From Chitinophaga polysaccharea (GTDB taxonomy: Bacteria > Bacteroidota > Bacteroidia > Chitinophagales > Chitinophagaceae): a stretch of DNA of 64,000 nt. The stretch spans positions 1 to 64,000 of the forward strand of contig NZ_VIWO01000007.1 in the NCBI RefSeq assembly GCF_007829335.1. Reading direction: 5' to 3'. The notes below the pieces were generated by a model, which worked only from the letters and a program-made list of their open reading frames with translations, was not told the origin of the DNA and searched no databases. Position numbers and translations under genes: made by a program. Within the stretch, counting starts at the first letter, position 1, and every line of letters starts with the position of its first letter. Of this stretch, positions 25,653-33,730 are shown in pieces.

Positions 25653-25660
25653 TAGGTTTG
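25653..25660 (+). promoter_or_regulatory. -7 box of metE
   Basis: TAGGTTTG, full consensus, 24 bases before the metE ATG, with a TTCG possibly serving as -33 element 19 bases upstream. The leader is too short for a cobalamin or SAM riboswitch. Confidence 0.5.
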
Positions 25661-25684
25661 CATAGAATAAAATACATCCTACAC

Positions 25685-27982
25685 ATGATTACCAACATTC
25701 CAGGCTACCCGAGAATAGGTAGCCAGCGCGAACTGAAAAAGGCCTGCGAAAGTTACTGGACCGGAAAAATTTCACTGGAAAGATTAGAACTAACGGCAAG
25801 GCAACTACGAAAAGAGAACTGGACCTTCCTGCAGGCAGCCGGCATCGATCTTATCCCTTCCAACGACTTTTCTTACTACGATCAGATACTGGATATGTGC
25901 GTTACACTGGGTATCATACCGGCCCGCTTCCAGGCCCTGAGAGCTACTTTCGCCAATCCCAACTGCCCCGAGCTGTACTTTGCCCTGGCCCGGGGATACC
26001 AAAAAAATAATTTCGACATCACCGCCCTGGAAATGACCAAATGGTTCGATACCAACTATCACTACATGGTACCTGAATTTGAAGCGGCGCAGGAATACCA
26101 GCTATACCAACCTAAATGTGTAGCAGAATTTAAAGAAGCCCTCAGCCTCGGCATTACCACCAAACCGGTGCTGCCAGGGCCGGTGACATTAATGTTGTGC
26201 GGGAAAATAAAAGATGCAGAACTGAGTTATCCTCAATTGCTCGAAAAACTGCTTCCGGTATATATTCAACTCCTGGAAGCCTTACAGCAGGCCGGCGCTA
26301 ACTGGGTACAACTCGATGAACCCTTCCTGGTAACAGACCTCGATCCCGCTGTGAGCGACCTTTATCACCGCGCCTATAGCGCTATCCGCCAGGCACTGCC
26401 CCAGCTCAACGTACTCCTGACCACCTATTTCGGCGGCCTGGAAGATAATACCGTACTCGCTTTACAATTGCCGGTAAAAGCATTGCACATCGACCTCGTA
26501 CGCGCACCGGAGCAACTGGATACCATCTTGCCCATCCTCCCGGAAGATAAGTGGTTGTCGCTCGGCGTGGTAGACGGACGCAATATCTGGAAAAACGATT
26601 ATGCCCAATCCCTTGCGCTCATTGAAAAGGCAGTCAACAAAATAGGAACAGAGCGCCTGTTGCTGGGCACCTCCTGCTCCCTCCTGCATGTACCCTATAA
26701 TCTCGACCTGGAAACCGCACTGGATCCGGGTATCAGGCAATGGATGGCGTTTGCCCAACAAAAAGTGGCTGAGGTAATGGACCTGAAACAAATAGCAGCC
26801 GGCGATCTGTCGCCTCTCGCCGATAACCAAAGCGCCATGATCAGCCGCAAAACATCTGCCGCTATTCATATCCCCGCGGTGAAAGCCAGGATGGCCGATA
26901 TTCGTAATGTAGACATGCAACGCCACAGTATCTTCCCACACCGGCAGGTATTGCAGCAATCGGTATTACAGCTTCCCCTGTTTCCTACCACCACCATCGG
27001 CTCTTTCCCGCAAACTACGGAAATCAGGCAGCTGCGCGCCGACCTAAAAAAAGGCGTTATCACCGAAGAAACCTACCAGGCCGATATCCGCCAGGCCATT
27101 ACGGAAACCATTTACCGCCAGGAAAGCCTGGGGCTGGATGTGTTGGTACACGGCGAGTTTGAACGGAATGATATGGTGGAATATTTCGGTGAACAACTGG
27201 ATGGATTTGTATTCACGCAAAATGGCTGGGTACAGAGCTATGGCTCCCGCTGTGTAAAACCTCCCATTATTTTTGGAGATGTACAACGTCCCGCGCCTAT
27301 GACCGTGGCCTGGAGCCGCTATGCACAGTCGCTCACCACCAAACCGGTAAAAGGAATGCTTACCGGCCCCATTACCATCCTGCAATGGTCGTTTGTTCGG
27401 AATGACCAACCCCGCATGCAGACAGCCTTTCAGCTGGCGCTGGCGATCCGCGATGAAGTGAAAGACCTCGAAGACGCCGGCATTACTATCATCCAGGTTG
27501 ACGAACCCGCCCTGCGCGAAGGACTTCCCCTGCGCCAAGCGCAACGGGCGGCTTACCTCGTGGAAGCGGTAAAAGCCTTCCGGCTGGCTGTTAGCACCGT
27601 AGATGACGCCACCCAGATTCATACGCATATGTGTTATGCCGAATTCAATGATATCATTGAACACATCGCCGCTATGGATGCAGATGTGATCACCATCGAA
27701 ACGTCCCGCTCACAAATGGAACTGCTCGAAGCCTTTGCTCACTTCTCTTACCCCAATGAAACAGGGCCCGGCGTATATGACATTCATTCGCCACGGGTGC
27801 CTACCGTAGCGGAAATGGAAGGATTACTGGATAAAGCAGCGCAATTGCTTCCTGTACGTAATATATGGGTAAACCCCGACTGTGGATTAAAAACCAGGAA
27901 ATGGCCGGAAACAGAACAGGCGTTGCTCAATATGGTGGTAGCAGCCCGGAATATGCGAAGCAAAAAGGAAAAAGCTTCGTAA
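25685..27982 (+). CDS. metE: Cobalamin-independent methionine synthase MetE
   Basis: 765 residues from the ATG at 25685, giving the family N-terminus ITNIPGYPRIG. Transfers the methyl group of methyl-tetrahydrofolate-polyglutamate to homocysteine. Two barrels: the N-terminal one to about 390, the C-terminal catalytic one starting at FPTTTIGSFPQT. Zinc ligands are visible in HTHMCYAEF (His, Cys), TIETSRSQMELL (Glu) and NPDCGLKTRKW (Cys733). An upstream in-frame start at 25649 lies before the -7 box. The small CWC gene follows nine bases after the stop. Confidence 0.95.
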   Translation: MITNIPGYPRIGSQRELKKACESYWTGKISLERLELTARQLRKENWTFLQAAGIDLIPSNDFSYYDQILDMCVTLGIIPARFQALRATFANPNCPELYFALARGYQKNNFDITALEMTKWFDTNYHYMVPEFEAAQEYQLYQPKCVAEFKEALSLGITTKPVLPGPVTLMLCGKIKDAELSYPQLLEKLLPVYIQLLEALQQAGANWVQLDEPFLVTDLDPAVSDLYHRAYSAIRQALPQLNVLLTTYFGGLEDNTVLALQLPVKALHIDLVRAPEQLDTILPILPEDKWLSLGVVDGRNIWKNDYAQSLALIEKAVNKIGTERLLLGTSCSLLHVPYNLDLETALDPGIRQWMAFAQQKVAEVMDLKQIAAGDLSPLADNQSAMISRKTSAAIHIPAVKARMADIRNVDMQRHSIFPHRQVLQQSVLQLPLFPTTTIGSFPQTTEIRQLRADLKKGVITEETYQADIRQAITETIYRQESLGLDVLVHGEFERNDMVEYFGEQLDGFVFTQNGWVQSYGSRCVKPPIIFGDVQRPAPMTVAWSRYAQSLTTKPVKGMLTGPITILQWSFVRNDQPRMQTAFQLALAIRDEVKDLEDAGITIIQVDEPALREGLPLRQAQRAAYLVEAVKAFRLAVSTVDDATQIHTHMCYAEFNDIIEHIAAMDADVITIETSRSQMELLEAFAHFSYPNETGPGVYDIHSPRVPTVAEMEGLLDKAAQLLPVRNIWVNPDCGLKTRKWPETEQALLNMVVAARNMRSKKEKAS

Positions 27983-27990
27983 ATTGATGA

Positions 27991-28200
27991 ATGCCATGTC
28001 ATGAAACAGTTACCTGCCCACGATGCCATCGCGACTTTGAATGCCGCGTAGGCACTATTCTTCGCTGTCAATGCCAGGAAGTACCGCTAACAGAAGATGA
28101 ACTGGACTTCATCCGGCAGCAATATCATGGATGTCTTTGCGCTGACTGTTTACGCGAAATGAAAATAGCATTTTCAGAATCACCTCATGGACAGGCATAA
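27991..28200 (+). CDS. Small cysteine-rich CWC-type protein
   Basis: 69 residues with eight cysteines. CPRCHRDFECRVG, then CQCQEVPLTEDEL and GCLCADCLREM match the Cys_rich_CWC family, probably a small zinc-binding fold. No function is established. It begins nine bases after metE and has no terminator in between, so it is likely co-transcribed. Too small for other domains and without a signal peptide. Confidence 0.7.
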   Translation: MPCHETVTCPRCHRDFECRVGTILRCQCQEVPLTEDELDFIRQQYHGCLCADCLREMKIAFSESPHGQA

Positions 28201-28235
28201 AAAAACCGGATACAGCGACTATATGCTGTATCCGG
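28199..28235 (-). terminator. Intrinsic terminator of the FKBP gene
   Basis: 11-bp perfect stem CCGGATACAGC (28206-28216) / GCTGTATCCGG (28225-28235), 8-base loop; on the minus strand it is followed by seven T (28205-28199). Confidence 0.85.
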
Positions 28236-28253
28236 CCAATAAAAGTCTTAATA

Positions 28254-28682
28254 TTAAACGATTTCTACCAGTTCCAGGTCGAAAATCAGGTCTTCTCCCG
28301 CCAGCGCGTGGTTAGCATCCAAAGTAATGTAAGTATCGCCGATAGCAGCTACTTTTACCTGGAATACCTGGCCCTGTGGATTGCTCATCTGCAATTCCAT
28401 GCCCACTTCAGGATTCAGATCAGCTGGAATATTTTCCTTAGGAAAATCCATGATCATCTCATCGCTCTTAGGACCATATGCCTGATCAACAGGGATATGA
28501 ATGGTCTTTTTGTCTCCCACTTTCATGTCGAGCACACCATTCTCAAAACCTTTGATAACCATACCGGCGCCTACCTTGAATTCAAGTGGAGCTCTACCTT
28601 CGGAGGAATCAAAAGTAGTTCCATTCGTTAAACGGCCATGGTAATGCACTTTCACGGTATCCCCGTTTTTAACAGCTTGCAT
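28254..28682 (-). CDS. FKBP-type peptidyl-prolyl isomerase (SlyD-like)
   Basis: 142 residues, cytoplasmic. The FKBP part is interrupted by an insert-in-flap domain as in SlyD: VKVHYHGRLTNGTTFDSS, then MVIKGFENGVLDMKVGDKK, then VDQAYGPKS, an insert of about 60 residues, and ITLDANHALAGEDLIFDLEL. NHPLAG-type motif is NHALAG here. Acts as a folding isomerase/chaperone. The His/Cys-rich metal-binding tail of E. coli SlyD is absent. Single gene with its own terminator. Confidence 0.92.
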   Translation of the reverse strand: MQAVKNGDTVKVHYHGRLTNGTTFDSSEGRAPLEFKVGAGMVIKGFENGVLDMKVGDKKTIHIPVDQAYGPKSDEMIMDFPKENIPADLNPEVGMELQMSNPQGQVFQVKVAAIGDTYITLDANHALAGEDLIFDLELVEIV

Positions 28683-28786
28683 AAAAATTAGTTATTTAGT
28701 GTTAATAATTACGCGCAAGATACGAAAAGCTGCTATAATCCCTATTTTTTGATACAGTCAATAAACCTTTACCGTATCTTAACAAC

Positions 28787-29953
28787 ATGAACCGTATATA
28801 TCTCATCTGTATCCTCCTCGCAGGCCTTTTTGGAGAAACCTCCGCTCAATACGCGGATCATGTATTACCCGGCGCTACACAAACAGCCCGCTACCTGCCG
28901 TTATTGAAAAACAAGCGGGTAGCCATGATGGTCAACCAAACAGCTACCATCGACCATACCCACCTGGTAGATTCCCTGTTGAAACTGCATATAAAAATTC
29001 AGAAGATATTCAGCCCGGAACATGGCTTCCGTGGCAATGCCGGTCACGGCGAAACAGTGGCCAACAGCATCGATTCTGCTACTGGTATTCCCATCGTTTC
29101 CCTGTACGGACAACATCGCAAAGCTACTGCGGCAGACCTGAAAGATGTGGATATCCTGCTCTTCGACATACAGGATGTAGGCACCCGCTTCTTCACTTAT
29201 ATTTCCTCCCTGCAGGAACTGATGGAATCTGCTGCTGAAAACAAGAAAACACTGGTGATACTCGATCGCCCCAATCCCAACGGCGACTATGTAGACGGCC
29301 CCATTCTCGATACCGCCTATCGCTCTTTCATAGGTATGCAACCCATTCCGATTGTACATGGCATGACGGTAGGAGAATATGCCCGGATGCTCAATGGCGA
29401 ACATATGCTGAGCAAAGGACTCCATTGCGATATCAAGGTAATTCCGTGTGAAAATTACAGTCACAAAACCTTCTATCGCGTACCCATCAAGCCTTCTCCC
29501 AATTTACCCAACATGGCGGCTATCAACCTGTATTCGTCCCTCTGCTTTTTTGAAGGAACAGCACTCAGCCTGGGACGCGGCACCGACAAGCCTTTCCAGG
29601 TATATGGCTCTCCCCTGCTACCCGACAAAGGTTTTTCCTTTATTCCCCGTGCCAGCGCCACCAATCCTACACCGGTACTGAAAGATCAGCGTTGCTATGG
29701 TGTAGACCTGAGTAATGTACCGGAAACAGTACCACACCTGGGCCGAAAAATTGAATTAAAATGGCTGATCGATGCTTACCACGCCTATCCGGATAAGAGT
29801 AAATTCTTTATCCCTTTCTTCAGTAAAGTGGCCGGCAATACACAATTGCAGCAACAAATCATCAAGGGAATGTCAGAAGCCGATATCCGCAAAAGCTGGG
29901 AGCCCGGTCTCGCTAAATTCAAAGCTATACGCGCAAAATACTTGCTGTACTAG
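28787..29953 (+). CDS. DUF1343/NamZ-like exo-beta-N-acetylmuramidase
   Basis: 388 residues with a signal peptide (cleavage near ETSAQ), so periplasmic or secreted. DUF1343 marks are VAMMVNQTATIDHTH, IFSPEHGFRGNAGHGE, IPIVSLYGQHRKAT, LLFDIQDVGTRFFTYISS and LDRPNPNGDYVDGPIL. The family includes NamZ (GH171), which trims MurNAc from the non-reducing end of peptidoglycan fragments, so a role in cell wall recycling is likely. fmt follows 38 bases later with its own -7 box. Confidence 0.85.
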   Translation: MNRIYLICILLAGLFGETSAQYADHVLPGATQTARYLPLLKNKRVAMMVNQTATIDHTHLVDSLLKLHIKIQKIFSPEHGFRGNAGHGETVANSIDSATGIPIVSLYGQHRKATAADLKDVDILLFDIQDVGTRFFTYISSLQELMESAAENKKTLVILDRPNPNGDYVDGPILDTAYRSFIGMQPIPIVHGMTVGEYARMLNGEHMLSKGLHCDIKVIPCENYSHKTFYRVPIKPSPNLPNMAAINLYSSLCFFEGTALSLGRGTDKPFQVYGSPLLPDKGFSFIPRASATNPTPVLKDQRCYGVDLSNVPETVPHLGRKIELKWLIDAYHAYPDKSKFFIPFFSKVAGNTQLQQQIIKGMSEADIRKSWEPGLAKFKAIRAKYLLY

Positions 29954-29977
29954 GCGTATCATTCGGTCAAACCTCTT

Positions 29978-29985
29978 TATTTTTG
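29978..29985 (+). promoter_or_regulatory. -7 box of fmt, six bases from the start codon
   Basis: TATTTTTG, full consensus, ending six bases before the ATG at 29992. Transcription would start at or next to the start codon. Confidence 0.45.
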
Positions 29986-29991
29986 CACCCT

Positions 29992-30924
29992 ATGAATAAA
30001 GATCTCCGCATTGTTTTTATGGGTACGCCCGATTTTGCCGTGGCGTCGCTGGATATATTGGTGCAGAACGGTTTTAATGTAGTAGCCGTTATCACCGCAC
30101 CCGATAAGCCCGCTGGCAGAGGTTTGCAACTACACGAGAGCGCAGTAAAACAGTATGCCGTCAGTAAAGGATTACCGGTTTTACAACCTGAGAAACTGAA
30201 AAATCCTGATTTCATTGCTGCCTTGCGCGATTTAAAAGCAGACCTGCAGGTAGTAGTAGCTTTTCGTATGCTGCCGGAAATGGTATGGAACATGCCGCCG
30301 GAAGGCACTATCAACGTACATGCTTCCCTGCTGCCTAATTACCGGGGGGCGGCGCCGATCAACTGGGTGATTATCAACGGCGAAAAAGAATCCGGCGTTA
30401 CCACCTTCAAACTGCAACATGAGATCGACACCGGCGATATCCTTTTCAGCGACACCGTAGCCATCCGGGAAGATGAAACCGCAGGCGAATTACATGACGC
30501 GTTGATGCATACCGGCGCCACCCTGCTACTGAAAACTGTACAGGCCATTGCCGCTGGTAATATAGCAGGAACACCGCAGGCACATATTCCCGCAGCGGCC
30601 ATTAAACACGCGCCTAAAATTTTCAAGGATACCTGCCAGATCAACTGGCAACAACCGCTCAACAGTATCTATAACCTGGTACGCGGCCTCAGTCCTTATC
30701 CCGCAGCCTGGACAGTTTTCCAGGGAAAAAATCTCAAAATATACAAAGCGCATAAAGAGCATATCACACCTTCCAAAGCACCGGGAGAATTTGAAACGGA
30801 TCAAAAAACATATGTAAAAATTGCAGCGCCGGATGGATACCTCTACCTGGATGAAATTCAACTGGAAGGCAAAAAGAAAATGGATATTGAAGCATTTCTG
30901 AGAGGCTATCGCTTCCAGGAATAA
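29992..30924 (+). CDS. fmt: Methionyl-tRNA formyltransferase
   Basis: 310 residues from the ATG at 29992; the TTG three codons upstream is inside the -7 box. Formylates initiator Met-tRNA using 10-formyl-THF. Marks: IVFMGTPDFAVASL, ITAPDKPAGRG, the catalytic INVHASLLPNYRGAAPINW (Asn, His) and DTGDILF. The C-terminal tRNA-binding domain (about 205-310) contains INWQQPLNSIYNLVRGLSPYPAAW. Downstream is a long bidirectional terminator. Confidence 0.95.
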   Translation: MNKDLRIVFMGTPDFAVASLDILVQNGFNVVAVITAPDKPAGRGLQLHESAVKQYAVSKGLPVLQPEKLKNPDFIAALRDLKADLQVVVAFRMLPEMVWNMPPEGTINVHASLLPNYRGAAPINWVIINGEKESGVTTFKLQHEIDTGDILFSDTVAIREDETAGELHDALMHTGATLLLKTVQAIAAGNIAGTPQAHIPAAAIKHAPKIFKDTCQINWQQPLNSIYNLVRGLSPYPAAWTVFQGKNLKIYKAHKEHITPSKAPGEFETDQKTYVKIAAPDGYLYLDEIQLEGKKKMDIEAFLRGYRFQE

Positions 30925-30930
30925 TGAAGA

Positions 30931-30989
30931 TAACTGATAATGAAAAAGCCGTCTCTACTGCGTAGAGACGGCTTTTTCATTATCAGTTA
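30931..30989. terminator. 28-bp perfect palindrome, bidirectional terminator
   Basis: Arms 30931-30958 and 30962-30989 are perfectly complementary over 28 bases with a 3-base loop (TGC). The GC-rich head GCCGTCTCTAC is flanked by AAAAA/TTTTT, giving T runs on both strands. It separates the convergent fmt and LysM genes. Confidence 0.9.
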
Positions 30990-30995
30990 AATCTG

Positions 30996-31982
30996 TTAAT
31001 TCTCGTAACTCAACTCGCAATAAAACCGGGTTTCATTGCTACCCAATGCCTGCATAGCACTGTCGCTCAATTTAATGATCAGGCCAGCATTGGATTTCAT
31101 CTGTGGAATAACATCCAGTACCTTGGCATACACAGCTTTACCATTCAGGGGGTTGGTTACCTTGATAATGGTGCCACGTGGCGCTGTATTGTGCAGGGCG
31201 TAATACTTGCCTACTGCATTGCTTTTAAACCAGGTACCAGGACCTTTTTCGGTTGACGCTTTTTTACCGCCATTGGTCTGCTGGTCGTATAACTGTTCAA
31301 AGTCAGTACTGGTACTAACAGCAACAGGCTTGGACGCCGCTGGCGCCGGAGCCGGAGCAATAGTGGCATCTGTTACCGGGCGGGAAGTTTCTTCTTTCTT
31401 CACCATTTCCTTCGCCTGTTTTACGGGCGGTGGTGCGGGTTCACTCTCCGCTTTAGTAGCCTCTGTTTCCACTACTGGAGGTACTGCTTTTTCTTTTTCT
31501 TTTACTTTTTCCACTTTGGAAGCCACTTCTGCTCCCGCACCACCAGCTTTCACATAGCCGATGATGACATAGCTGTCTTTCTTCAGCCCATCTCCGGAAA
31601 AGCCGTTCCATTGACGGATATTGTCCAGTGGTACTTTATTGTAATTGACACTTACCCGGTATAAAGTTTCCTTTTCAGTTACTTTGTGATATACGGGGGT
31701 TCCGCTGGCATCCGCCTTCTGCGAGAAGTTAGCGGCGGTAAGCGGGATATGGAGGGTACGTCCAAGCTGCAATCCCTGCTCCATCGTTACTTTATTGGCC
31801 GCGGCAATTTCTTTGGGGGGAATTCCATATGCCCGGCTAAGGCTGTAGAAATTTTCTCCTTTCTTTACTACATGGGATATGTAAAGAGACGGCGAGGTAC
31901 CCTGTACCTGCAGCGTGTCTTGCGCCTGCACCGCTCCCGCGCTTACACCAAACAAGGCGACTGATAACATCAATTTTATCAT
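30996..31982 (-). CDS. Exported LysM protein with C-terminal double-psi beta-barrel
   Basis: 328 residues. A signal peptide ends near AVQAQ (about 21). Two LysM repeats follow (about 34-80, HVVKKGENFYSLSRAYGIPP; about 97-145, HKVTEKETLYRVSVNYNKVP). A Pro/Ala/Glu/Lys-rich linker (150-235) leads to a RlpA-like double-psi barrel (240-328, GKYYALHNTAPRGTIIKVTN, then VYAKVLDVIP). LysM binds peptidoglycan; RlpA-type barrels bind or cut naked glycan strands. The lytic Asp/His of active RlpA are not obvious here, so a binding role is equally possible. It has a long leader from a good promoter. Confidence 0.85.
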   Translation of the reverse strand: MIKLMLSVALFGVSAGAVQAQDTLQVQGTSPSLYISHVVKKGENFYSLSRAYGIPPKEIAAANKVTMEQGLQLGRTLHIPLTAANFSQKADASGTPVYHKVTEKETLYRVSVNYNKVPLDNIRQWNGFSGDGLKKDSYVIIGYVKAGGAGAEVASKVEKVKEKEKAVPPVVETEATKAESEPAPPPVKQAKEMVKKEETSRPVTDATIAPAPAPAASKPVAVSTSTDFEQLYDQQTNGGKKASTEKGPGTWFKSNAVGKYYALHNTAPRGTIIKVTNPLNGKAVYAKVLDVIPQMKSNAGLIIKLSDSAMQALGSNETRFYCELSYEN

Positions 31983-32132
31983 ACTAACTCTGTTTATGAT
32001 TGATATTTTGCCTGCTGCTCAGGATATTTCTGCTTCCCTCTAAAGCTGGAAACCCAAGTATACCATTGCAACATCAAAAATCTGAAAAATTCTTTTGCTG
32101 ATTCGGGCAACGAATATATGTGTTAAAATTGA

Positions 32133-32162
32133 CAAATTTACTTACTACACCAAACGAACAAA
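32133..32162 (-). promoter_or_regulatory. Promoter of the LysM/DPBB gene
   Basis: Minus strand: -33 TTTG (32162-32159), 18-base spacer, -7 TAAATTTG (32140-32133). Both elements match the Bacteroidota consensus exactly. The leader would be about 145 bases. Confidence 0.6.
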
Positions 32163-32263
32163 GATCTCATTTGTTGTTGTAGTCCGTACCTTTTAACATT
32201 CCTTTCAAATACTCGTTGACATTACATTTCCTGTTGAGATAGGCCACCGGATAAGCTCCCTCA

Positions 32264-33667
32264 TTACCCGTTAATCTCCTTCAAAATCCGTAACTCTTTC
32301 GGATAATAATTATTCATGCGGTTGGGTAAAAACTTGGCCCATCCCAGGTGCATTCCCTTATAGGTCACCAGCGCCCACCCCCGTATATCGGTGTTTACGC
32401 CAGGATCTTCTTTACGCAGGTATAATAATGCCTGTTGCAAATTAAGTGATACAACTGGTAATGTTTCGGCCAGTATTGTGCTTGCCGCCAGCTGGTGATC
32501 GGGTATTAACTCTTTCTGTCCCAACTGCCCGGCTTTAACGCCCGCTTTGCGAATATACAATTGTTGCTGCAACATTGTAATGTCTGTTGCCAACAAAGGC
32601 GGTAAAATCAATACTTCGTCCTGGTGCAGGAAATACTGCCAGGAAGCCGGTATATTCACCCAGGGAGCTACCAGTTCCCGTTGCCGGGCGGTAAGCGCTA
32701 CCTGCCTGGACTCTTTCTGTTTGCGTATAGACTGGCTGCTGCCCTTTTTACGGAAACAGGCAATAAAAAAGCCTTCTCCCTTTAATAAATCGGGGTAAAA
32801 ACGGTAGCCGGTGCAATTTCGTTTAGTCGTTACCGTTGGTACAATCTGCCAGTCTGCATCCAGCGGAATCGTAATATTTTCCAACTCAAAATGATCTGCC
32901 AGCCAGTCCAGTATTACTTCATCTTCCTCGGCAGAAAAAGAGCAGGTAGAATAAATAATGACTCCATCGTCCTTTACGGCGGGTAATACATCTGCCAGGA
33001 TCCTTTGCTGACGCTGGCTACAGAGTGTTACATTTTCCAGCGACCATTCCGATACCAACTCCGGATCGCGGCGAAATAACCCGGAACCAGAACAGGGAGC
33101 GTCTACCACTACCAGATCGAAATACCCCGGTAAGCGGGAAAAATCACGCGGATCATTGTTGCTAACCACCACATTGGCGGCGCCCCACCTGGTAAGGTTA
33201 TCCGCCAGCAAGGCTGCCCGTGGTTTTATTACTTCATTGGTTACCAGCAAACTATCTTCCGTGATCAGCGACTGCAACAGCGTGGATTTTCCGCCTGGTG
33301 CGGCACATAAATCCAATACCTTCAGCGGCGCCGACAGATCTACCGTAGCACGTACTGCCTGCTCCAGGAACATGGAAGATGCCTCTTGCACATAGTAGGC
33401 GCCCGCATGAAAATAAGGATCGAAAGTAAAAGAAGGCCTGGCAGGCAGATAATAACCTTCGCTACTCCAGGGCACTCTTTGTACCCCATTGGCTGATAAG
33501 GCTTGCAGCACCTGCTGCACACGTTCAGGGGTAGTTATTTTAAGCGGATTAAGGCGCAGTGAAGTAATCTTTTCAGCAGCAGCATGTACTCGTTCAAATG
33601 TTTCCCGGTTATACCCCGGAAGTCCCGCTAACGAGTCAAGCAGGGCAGCTGGTAAATGACTGGACAA
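32264..33667 (-). CDS. NOL1/NOP2/Sun-family rRNA (cytosine-C5) methyltransferase
   Basis: 467 residues, RsmF-like layout. The SAM domain (about 75-310) has VLDLCAAPGGKSTLLQSL, VVVDAPCSGSGLFRRDPE (motif IV Cys) and IIYSTCSFSAEEDE (motif VI catalytic Cys). A C-terminal region (about 330-467) resembles the RsmF C-terminal/PUA-like parts (WALVTYKGMHLGWAKFL, RMNNYYPKELRI). Methylates a cytosine in rRNA; the exact position is not readable. It is last in the leftward series after pntB but has its own -7 box. Confidence 0.88.
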   Translation of the reverse strand: MSSHLPAALLDSLAGLPGYNRETFERVHAAAEKITSLRLNPLKITTPERVQQVLQALSANGVQRVPWSSEGYYLPARPSFTFDPYFHAGAYYVQEASSMFLEQAVRATVDLSAPLKVLDLCAAPGGKSTLLQSLITEDSLLVTNEVIKPRAALLADNLTRWGAANVVVSNNDPRDFSRLPGYFDLVVVDAPCSGSGLFRRDPELVSEWSLENVTLCSQRQQRILADVLPAVKDDGVIIYSTCSFSAEEDEVILDWLADHFELENITIPLDADWQIVPTVTTKRNCTGYRFYPDLLKGEGFFIACFRKKGSSQSIRKQKESRQVALTARQRELVAPWVNIPASWQYFLHQDEVLILPPLLATDITMLQQQLYIRKAGVKAGQLGQKELIPDHQLAASTILAETLPVVSLNLQQALLYLRKEDPGVNTDIRGWALVTYKGMHLGWAKFLPNRMNNYYPKELRILKEING

Positions 33668-33681
33668 AGGAATTTTTTCCG

Positions 33682-33689
33682 CAAAAATA
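33682..33689 (-). promoter_or_regulatory. -7 box of the rRNA methyltransferase gene
   Basis: Minus strand TATTTTTG, full consensus, 14 bases before the ATG at 33667, inside the 63-base gap after pntB. Confidence 0.5.
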
Positions 33690-33730
33690 ATGAAAATGAA
33701 GATTTTGTGCAGGGGGATGAAGAATAGCCA

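Noticed and set aside
25551..25684. Possible cobalamin or SAM riboswitch before metE
   Set aside because: Only about 20 bases separate the predicted transcription start from the ATG, and no riboswitch core is visible.
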